Assembly: GCA_019637615.1 (NCBI GenBank)
Contig: JAHBVJ010000026.1
Span: 1 to 64,000 of the forward strand
Direction: 5' to 3'
Source: Anaerolineae bacterium
GTDB lineage: Bacteria > Chloroflexota > Anaerolineae > Aggregatilineales > UBA2796
Length of the DNA: 64,000 nucleotides
This document shows positions 58,229 through 64,000 of the stretch, one piece after another (within the stretch, counting starts at the first letter, position 1; the number at the start of each line of letters is the position of its first letter). The notes under the pieces were generated by a model, which was not told the origin of the DNA, did no database searches, and worked only from the letters and a program-made list of their open reading frames with translations. Both the position numbers and the translations under genes were made by a program.

Positions 58229-58558
58229 TTATTCCCCGACTTTTTGCAGACGCAGCCACGTGCGCCCCATGCGAAACATCTGCCCGACTTGGAGCGGCAT
58301 ACTCTTGTCAAGTTTCTGCTTGCCGAGATAGGTGCCGTTTTTGCTGCCCATGTCTTCCACGTGCCAACCATCGGGCTGCTTGAACAGCCGCGCGTGATTG
58401 CGTGAAATCTGGCTGTCGTACGGCAAGATCACATCGCAGTCTTCGCGCCGCCCGATGACGTAGCCGTCGGCGGTACGGGGCGCACTCAACTTGAGCAGCG
58501 TACCATCGTCCGGCCCGCTCATGATCATTAATTCCACTGCCAATGATTCAGCCATCAT
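58229..58558 (-). CDS. FHA-domain protein
   Basis: A 109-aa single FHA domain that binds phosphothreonine peptides. Conserved residues are GYVIGRREDCDVILP (about 31-45), the SRNHARLF loop (about 52-59) and GSKNGTYLG (about 71-79). No other domain is attached, so it acts as an adaptor in Ser/Thr kinase signalling or in assembly of a complex; no kinase is in the window. Convergent with mazEF. Confidence 0.9.
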   Translation of the reverse strand: MMAESLAVELMIMSGPDDGTLLKLSAPRTADGYVIGRREDCDVILPYDSQISRNHARLFKQPDGWHVEDMGSKNGTYLGKQKLDKSMPLQVGQMFRMGRTWLRLQKVGE

Positions 58559-58690
58559 CCACGTTACTTCTCACTGCATCACACACTGTTCCAGTATACA
58601 GGAGTCACGCGTTTGTCGTGAAGGGGCAACCAATAGGCTGGTACAATAAACATAAGGTCGTTTGCAACATTGACTTACCGATGAGGGACT

Positions 58691-59623
58691 ATGTCACACA
58701 TCACACCCCTACGCTTTTTGGTGATCCTTATCAGTTTGATGCTGGTCGTACAGGCAGCGCCTACACACGCCGTACAAGCCGCTGCCGCCTGCCCATCGCC
58801 AGCCATTGCCGTTAAAACGGGGCAATCCGATGAACGTCTCACCGTGCAGGGACTTAATCGACGCTATCTGCTCTATATTCCCGCCACTTACGATCCGAAG
58901 CTGCCCACGCCGCTGGTATTCAGCATTCATGGCTTTGCATCAAACCCGGAGCAGCAGCAAGCCTATTCGCATTGGGAAACGGTAGCCGATAAAGAGCCGC
59001 TGATCGTGGTCTATCCACAGGGGACCGGTCTTCCATCGCGCTGGAATGCGGGCGATAGCAGTTACATCGGCGCGAGCACCGTCGATGATGTCGGCTTTTT
59101 GCGGCAGGTAGTCGCGACGATCTCCGAAACGGTCTGCATTGATCCGACACGCATCTATGTGAGCGGCCTCTCGAACGGCGGCGGGATGTCCAACCGGATG
59201 GCCTGTCAAGCCTCCGATATGATCGCGGCGATGGGCAGCGTGGCGGGCGCGTATTCACCCGTAGACTGCAAGATCACGCGTCCCGTGCCCGTAATCGCGT
59301 TTCACGGCACGACCGATCCGATTGTGGACTATCACGGTAACGCTAGCCAGAACTTCCCCGACATCGCAAGTTGGGCCAAGGAGTGGGCAGAGCGTGATGG
59401 CTGTTCACTAACGCCAGCAAAGATCGCCGCGACGGGCGATGCCAGCGGTATCCGCTACACAAATTGCAAAGATGATGCCGAAGTCGTGCTATATACCATC
59501 GATGACGGTGGTCATACGTGGCCCGGTGGTGGCCTCGAATTCGGATTCCTCGGCAAAACCAGCAAGGACATCGACGCCACTGCTGTGATGTGGGACTTCT
59601 TTAAGCAGCATCCAATGAAGTGA
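58691..59623 (+). CDS. Secreted LpqC/PHB-depolymerase-type esterase
   Basis: A 310-aa exported alpha/beta hydrolase. A signal peptide (about 1-28, LISLMLVVQAAPTHAVQAAA) precedes the catalytic domain. It has the oxyanion strand VFSIHGFASNPEQQ, nucleophile Ser in VSGLSNGGGMSNRMACQ (about residue 160), Asp in FHGTTDPIVDYHG and His in DGGHTWPGG near the C-terminus. It matches the family of feruloyl esterase/polyhydroxybutyrate depolymerase-like LpqC proteins. Secreted ester cleavage is likely; the substrate is open. A TACAAT box (58642-58647) lies 44 bp before the start. Confidence 0.88.
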   Translation: MSHITPLRFLVILISLMLVVQAAPTHAVQAAAACPSPAIAVKTGQSDERLTVQGLNRRYLLYIPATYDPKLPTPLVFSIHGFASNPEQQQAYSHWETVADKEPLIVVYPQGTGLPSRWNAGDSSYIGASTVDDVGFLRQVVATISETVCIDPTRIYVSGLSNGGGMSNRMACQASDMIAAMGSVAGAYSPVDCKITRPVPVIAFHGTTDPIVDYHGNASQNFPDIASWAKEWAERDGCSLTPAKIAATGDASGIRYTNCKDDAEVVLYTIDDGGHTWPGGGLEFGFLGKTSKDIDATAVMWDFFKQHPMK

Positions 59624-59641
59624 ACCTTGTACAAATGTTGA

Positions 59642-59677
59642 GATTTCCTCACATCTATGCGAAGATGTGAGGAAATC
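59642..59677 (+). terminator. 15-bp perfect hairpin after the esterase gene
   Basis: GATTTCCTCACATCT (59642-59656) pairs fully with AGATGTGAGGAAATC (59663-59677) around a 6-nt loop. It is one of the strongest stems in the window, yet has no U-tract. Confidence 0.65.
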
Positions 59678-59820
59678 CGACGCCTTTTGCGCCGCTCTTC
59701 ACGATGGATGTGCTCTCCAGAGGGTAGCACCTATCTTCGCGGCTTTCTCCAAGTGCATAAAATTGACCTACTATATAATGCTCTCTCATCATCTAAACTT
59801 ATGAAAAGATGGGGGTTGCT

Positions 59821-62103
59821 ATGTCAATTAACCGCATTGATGCCCATTTTATCGGAAACGCTACGAAGATCGCGAAGATCGGCCTCATCATAGCACTGTT
59901 AACGTTGCTTTTTTTCTCCTCTTTCTTACCGACAGCACAGGCAGGCAGCTTTTTTGGCTACACCACCGCTAGTGATGTCGGGCAGTTTACCTCAGCGCTC
60001 GTCGTGGATGACGTACCAATGGTCGCCTATTACGATGTCACGAACGCCGATCTGCGCTTTACGGCGTGTTTCAACGCGGACTGCTCTAATGGTACGATTT
60101 CGACCTCACCGGATACGACTGGCAATGTTGGCAAATATGTGTCGATGGGGCAAGCAATCGGCAACATCATCATGAGCTATTATGATGAGACCAATGGGGA
60201 TTTGAAGTTCCTCGCTTGCGGCAATTCGCAATGCTCAAGCGGCAATATCATCACCACTCTCGATTCGACCGGCAACGTCGGGCAAAGTACCTCGCTGGTG
60301 ACCAATGGCACCAGCATTTATGTGACCTATTACGATGTGACCAACGCCGATTTGAAGCTGCTGCGCTGTGGCAACATCGTCTGCAATGTTAACAACACAA
60401 TTCGGACAATCGATAGTGGGGGGACGGTAGGCGAGTTCAGCAGCATCGATATGCTGGGCACGAGCAGCCCATCGATCGCGTATTATGATGGCACGAATAG
60501 CGCGTTGAAATATGCCCGCTGCTCCAGCAGCACGTGTGCCGCGTTCGCTTCACAGGTGACTTTGGACAATACGGCAGCGGTAGGCAAATATCCCTCGTTG
60601 AAAGTGGTGAATGGACTGCCGTTCATCAGCTATTATGACGAAACGAACGGCAATCTCAAGATCATTCGCTGCGGCACCCTCAATTGCGATTCCGGCAATA
60701 CCACCTTCACAGTCGATTCGGTCGGTGATGTTGGCAGGTTTTCGAGCACCGGGGTGATCAACAATTTGCCTTTGGTGGCCTATTACGACGCGACCAATAC
60801 ACGCCTGAAGATCGTCCGCTGTGGCGCGGAAGCCTGCACCTCCGGCAATACCTTCCTCACACCGGACAGCGCGACTCCCAGTCACGGGCAGTACACCTCG
60901 TTTTATGTCGAATTTGATCAGGCGGTCATCAGCTACTATGACGCGACCAATACCGACATGCGAGCGTATCTGAATCTGCGTCCTGTGGTAACCAGAAATT
61001 CTCTCAATATTGTGGAAGGGAGCGCTGGCAATCGGATAGTGCCGTTCAACCTCTCCGCCAAAGATGACGACCCGGATGCCAGTTTGACGTATACCGTGAC
61101 TACGCCTCCCACCAAAGGAACCTTGACTCTGAGCACCTTCACACAGATGCAGATCGCGGCGGGGAGCGTGAAGTACAGTCATACAGGGGCGGGCAACGAC
61201 TTCTTCAATATGACGATCTCCGACGGGTTGTGGACGCTCACTACTGGTATTCTGAACGTCACCGTCAGCCAACCCACCGTCAACGTGCAAACGATCGGGT
61301 TGTGGCGACCTTCCGCGCGGACGTACTATCTGCGGAACGCCAATTCGACAGGCAACGCCGATATTGAGGCATTGCTGCGTGAACACGGCAATGGCGTTCA
61401 ACCTGTGGTGGGCGACTGGGACGGCGACGGGGTGGATTCAATCGGCATTTTTGACTCCACCAAAGGCCAATTCTACCTGCTGAACACCAACGGGACATCC
61501 GCGCCAGTCATCTACATTCCCATCCTCGGTACGGCGGGCGATTTGCCAGTAGCAGGCGATTGGGACGGCGATGGCAAGAGCGGGATTGGCGTGTACCGCG
61601 CGGGCGTGTTCTATCTCCGCAATGATGTCACCACCAGCGGAGCTGCCGATTACACTATATCGCTGGGGGTGCCTTCCGATTTGCCAATTGCGGGCGATTG
61701 GAACGGCGATGGCATCGACTCGCCAGGGATTTACCGTCCGAGCAGCGCGCTATTCTTCCTCAGTGATCAGATTTGCGCGTCGTGCGCCGCCACCGTCAAT
61801 TACACCATCGGGTTCGGCATCGTGGGCGATGTCGCCGTAGCGGGTGATTGGAATGGCGACGGGCGCACGGGCGTTGGCGTGTTCCGCCCGACCAACGGTC
61901 TGACTTACCTGAAGAATGATGCAACCACGACGGGGTTTGCCGATCTTAATTTCGTCTTCGGCATCCCCAACGATCAACCCGTCGCCGGACACTGGGTTGC
62001 TGGCCCGCTGCCCATTCTGAGCGTGGAAAATCCGACTCCGACTGAACTGCCGCTTGGAGATCAACCTAAACAGGCACCGACCTTCATCCCCGCGCGACGT
62101 TGA
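59821..62103 (+). CDS. Secreted repeat protein (YYD repeats plus FG-GAP-like module)
   Basis: A protein of about 760 aa with a signal peptide (IALLTLLFFSSFLPTAQA-G). Residues about 50-380 hold about eight repeats of 45 residues, each with GQFTSALVVDDVPMVAYYD-like and NADLRFTAC-like motifs with paired Cys. A cadherin-like beta domain (about 395-480) follows. Five FG-GAP-like units (GDWNGDGIDSPGIY, about 490-745) have a D-x-N-x-D-G calcium pattern. The C-terminus APTFIPARR resembles APSFEPRSK of the S8 protease, which shares the same module. Probably a cell-surface or adhesive protein. ATG 59821 has GGGGGT upstream. Confidence 0.82.
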   Translation: MSINRIDAHFIGNATKIAKIGLIIALLTLLFFSSFLPTAQAGSFFGYTTASDVGQFTSALVVDDVPMVAYYDVTNADLRFTACFNADCSNGTISTSPDTTGNVGKYVSMGQAIGNIIMSYYDETNGDLKFLACGNSQCSSGNIITTLDSTGNVGQSTSLVTNGTSIYVTYYDVTNADLKLLRCGNIVCNVNNTIRTIDSGGTVGEFSSIDMLGTSSPSIAYYDGTNSALKYARCSSSTCAAFASQVTLDNTAAVGKYPSLKVVNGLPFISYYDETNGNLKIIRCGTLNCDSGNTTFTVDSVGDVGRFSSTGVINNLPLVAYYDATNTRLKIVRCGAEACTSGNTFLTPDSATPSHGQYTSFYVEFDQAVISYYDATNTDMRAYLNLRPVVTRNSLNIVEGSAGNRIVPFNLSAKDDDPDASLTYTVTTPPTKGTLTLSTFTQMQIAAGSVKYSHTGAGNDFFNMTISDGLWTLTTGILNVTVSQPTVNVQTIGLWRPSARTYYLRNANSTGNADIEALLREHGNGVQPVVGDWDGDGVDSIGIFDSTKGQFYLLNTNGTSAPVIYIPILGTAGDLPVAGDWDGDGKSGIGVYRAGVFYLRNDVTTSGAADYTISLGVPSDLPIAGDWNGDGIDSPGIYRPSSALFFLSDQICASCAATVNYTIGFGIVGDVAVAGDWNGDGRTGVGVFRPTNGLTYLKNDATTTGFADLNFVFGIPNDQPVAGHWVAGPLPILSVENPTPTELPLGDQPKQAPTFIPARR

Positions 62104-62163
62104 ATAGTCACACCCTAACAGGTCTTTCGTAAATGAGGACGCTAACATCAGTCATGTGAGGTG

Positions 62164-62190
62164 CAGGGGTAACGCGAGAAGTTACCCCTG
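62164..62190. terminator. Bidirectional hairpin between convergent genes
   Basis: CAGGGGTAAC (62164-62173) pairs with GTTACCCCTG (62181-62190), 10 bp with a 7-nt loop, between 59821-62103 (+) and 62217-63890 (-). No U-tract. Confidence 0.6.
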
Positions 62191-62216
62191 ACTATTCCAG
62201 CCACCCTGATTGCGCG

Positions 62217-63890
62217 TCAGTTCTTCGCGCTGAACTGATCGATAATCGAGGTTAGGTCGCTCAAGGTTTGTGGCACAGCGATCTGCTGATAATCGGTTGG
62301 CGCGTCCGCCCGCACGATGAACAGCGTCGGCACAGCGTTCAGCTTGAATTCAGAGGCCAGTTTGCGGTTCGCGTCGAGCACGCTGGTATATTTCCCGCTG
62401 TCCATGCACGCCCGCAACGCGATCACGTCCAGCCCCGGAATGCGGCCTGCCTGCTGCGTGATCGTGTCTGCCGTCAGCGAGGGAATGCCAGTGGTGCGGT
62501 GGATGTAAAATAGCAAATCGTGCATCTCTAGCTGCTTATTTTGTTCGCCCGCACACAGCGCCGCATACGAAGCCGTCGCCGCATACGCACCGCCGACTAC
62601 CGTCAGATAGCGCAGTTCGAGGCTCACCTTGCCCTCGCGCACATAGCCCGTCACCAGATCGTGGATCAGCGGAGCCATCGTGCCGCATGGTTCGCAGCCA
62701 TAATCCATGTAATCAACGATCTTCACGGGCGCGGTTGGCGAGCCGATAATGGGGGATCCATCGGCGGTATTGGTGACCGGAATCCCTTGCAGCGAGACGT
62801 AATCGGGCGGGGCGATGCTGACCACCGTCGGCGTGACGGCGGAAACCGTGGTGCCGGAGTTTAGCTTGATCGAGGCGAGGATCGCGTCGAATATCGGGCG
62901 CGTCTTACCTGCCAGCATCCCCGGCGTCGTCCAGCGGAAGATGTTCACCACTTTGCCATCTTGCGACAGAAAGGCCACGAAAATGAAGGTCTGCCAGTTG
63001 ATCGGATTGATGGTATTGACTTCGACCGCCTGAATTGTGCCATTCAGGACGATCATTTTGGTTGGTAGTGGCGAACCGAGGAAGGCCAACAAGGCTTCAT
63101 CGAGCTTGCCGCCTTCGGGCATCGGCACCGCGATCACTTGCAGCGCTGGACCGTTCACCAGTCCGCTGTCGCTGTACGGCGTGAGCGATTGATCGAAATA
63201 CGTCCGCGCATCGACGCCTTGTTCCTCTTGATCGCGCCAGTTATCGGGGATCGCGAACTGCACGCCGCCCTGTGGGAAACTGCTAGTTTGCGTGGTGATC
63301 ACGGGCGGGGTGTAATCTTTGGGGAGGATGAGGCTTGCTGACCGGATGACGGCGCTCTGAATCACGCTGAAATCGCCGTACTGATCGCTTGGCGAGTTGC
63401 CGACGAACGCCCCATAGCGACCATCCGGTAGCAGGAAGACGATCATTTCGCCGCGAATGCTCACGGTTTCATCCGCGCTGATCTTCACTTCGGATTCGAG
63501 TAGGAGCAACCACGCCTCTAGACCCGCGAAGGTGGTCGCCGCTGACTGTGTGACGGTGGCATTGGTGCCGCTGGAGAGCGACAGCGCCGCCGCGATCTGC
63601 TCATAAGTGGCGTCTTTGAGCAATCCCAGATCGCGGATCGGGTCGAAGATGCGCAGCGCCACGAACGGCTGCTTGATCGGATGCTCACTGGCCTGTGTGG
63701 GCGGCGAAAGATACATCTGCCCGGTGATGATTTGTTCGCCCCAGTCTGCCGGATAACCAACCGTGATGCCCATATCCCAGAACACCGCGATCTTGTTGGG
63801 CGTCTCGGTCGGAGTCTGGGCACGGCTCACCAATGGACTCCCGACCACCAGCACGCTAACGATCAGCAACGCAATCACAATACGACGCAT
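62217..63890 (-). CDS. Secreted protein with C-terminal DsbA-like thioredoxin domain
   Basis: A 557-aa exported protein. A signal peptide (MRRIVIALLIVSVLVVGSPL, cleavage near SRA-Q) leads to two related N-terminal domains (about 30-180 and 185-340), each resembling a lipoprotein-type beta domain with YPADWGEQIITG and FAIPDNWRDQEEQG motifs. The C-terminal domain (about 370-555) is a DsbA/thioredoxin fold with the CEPC active site in MDYGCEPCGTMAPLIHDL and the cis-Pro loop NAVPTLFIV. It would act as an extracytoplasmic thiol oxidoreductase. ATG 63890 with GGGATG upstream is preferred over GTG 63896. Confidence 0.85.
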   Translation of the reverse strand: MRRIVIALLIVSVLVVGSPLVSRAQTPTETPNKIAVFWDMGITVGYPADWGEQIITGQMYLSPPTQASEHPIKQPFVALRIFDPIRDLGLLKDATYEQIAAALSLSSGTNATVTQSAATTFAGLEAWLLLLESEVKISADETVSIRGEMIVFLLPDGRYGAFVGNSPSDQYGDFSVIQSAVIRSASLILPKDYTPPVITTQTSSFPQGGVQFAIPDNWRDQEEQGVDARTYFDQSLTPYSDSGLVNGPALQVIAVPMPEGGKLDEALLAFLGSPLPTKMIVLNGTIQAVEVNTINPINWQTFIFVAFLSQDGKVVNIFRWTTPGMLAGKTRPIFDAILASIKLNSGTTVSAVTPTVVSIAPPDYVSLQGIPVTNTADGSPIIGSPTAPVKIVDYMDYGCEPCGTMAPLIHDLVTGYVREGKVSLELRYLTVVGGAYAATASYAALCAGEQNKQLEMHDLLFYIHRTTGIPSLTADTITQQAGRIPGLDVIALRACMDSGKYTSVLDANRKLASEFKLNAVPTLFIVRADAPTDYQQIAVPQTLSDLTSIIDQFSAKN

Positions 63891-64000
63891 GGTCACATCC
63901 CATCCTAAACTTGACTCCGCATGATAGCGAACCCCCTCTTTGTTCGCAACCCTAGCGCGTTGCCTTGCGCGGCTGGATATGCCGCCGTTTTGCGGCCTCG

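Noticed and set aside
63891..64000. Right edge of the window with a CCCCCTCTTTGTTCGCAA half-match to the dispersed repeat
   Set aside because: Only half of the palindrome is recognisable and the window ends; no gene can be supported here.
1..64000. tRNA, rRNA, riboswitch or transposase genes
   Set aside because: I looked through the intergenic stretches and saw none that I could support by eye. A covariance-model scan would be needed to exclude small RNA genes.

Overview
The window looks like a chromosomal segment of a Chloroflexota bacterium (Anaerolineae-like). This is inferred from protein style, not from a marker gene. The signs are moderately high GC, long Thr/Pro-rich tails, a TIR-STAND-WD40 giant protein, PD40/TolB-like lipoprotein-style propellers, Uma2 and DUF559 nuclease genes, PPC and FG-GAP-like surface repeats, and citramalate synthase beside 2-isopropylmalate synthase. 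I recognised no rRNA, tRNA, CRISPR array, phage or insertion sequence by eye.

Region 1 (1-12.5 kb) is a branched-chain amino acid cluster on the + strand: ilvB, ilvN, ilvC, leuA and cimA, interrupted by small membrane-protein genes, a Uma2 nuclease, a monooxygenase-fold protein, a DUF559 nuclease and a degenerate response regulator. Ahead of ilvB is the most striking element of the window. A 34-codon leader peptide (1837-1941) is packed with Leu, Val and Ile codons and is followed by two mutually exclusive RNA hairpins, the second being an intrinsic terminator. This is the architecture of ribosome-mediated transcription attenuation. A 78-aa ORF with a duplicated motif and a second terminator lie between it and ilvB. 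Four copies of a palindromic dispersed repeat occur here, two of them inverted around the DUF559 gene.

Region 2 (12.6-17.1 kb) is one 1481-aa gene: TIR domain, nSTAND-type ATPase, transmembrane helix, 14 WD40 blades and a Thr/Pro tail. Region 3 (17.3-28.9 kb) is housekeeping and accessory: O-methyltransferase, xseAB (with a leaderless-type promoter), a zinc-ribbon protein with a histidine-rich tail, a class III aminotransferase, an M4 metallopeptidase with its probable inhibitor (emfourin family), a membrane methyltransferase, moaB, hisS and two NUDIX genes. Region 4 (28.9-35 kb) holds a fused Fe-S/molybdopterin oxidoreductase, a PD40 protein, a DUF2249-cupin pair behind an FNR-type box, and a DinB protein.

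Region 5 (35-45.7 kb) holds an orphan subtilisin-prodomain-like ORF, a 1358-aa S8 protease, a cluster of CCGATCAT iterons between convergent genes, an ABC-2-like membrane protein, a secreted GH43-like propeller and a two-component system. Region 6 (45.8-51 kb) is a minus-strand run with two AraC regulators, YdeI-like, HhH, epoxide hydrolase, DUF2277 and HEAT-like genes, and a frameshifted dihydrofolate-reductase-family gene. Region 7 (51-64 kb) contains a PPC-domain secreted protein, NDH-2, phospholipid and lipoprotein genes (CDP-alcohol phosphatidyltransferase, lgt, lspA), mazEF with an operator, an FHA protein, an LpqC-like esterase, a surface repeat protein and a secreted DsbA-like protein.

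Most transcription units end in strong hairpins without a U-tract, whereas the ilv leader, the ORF after it, and the PPC gene have classical U-tract terminators.
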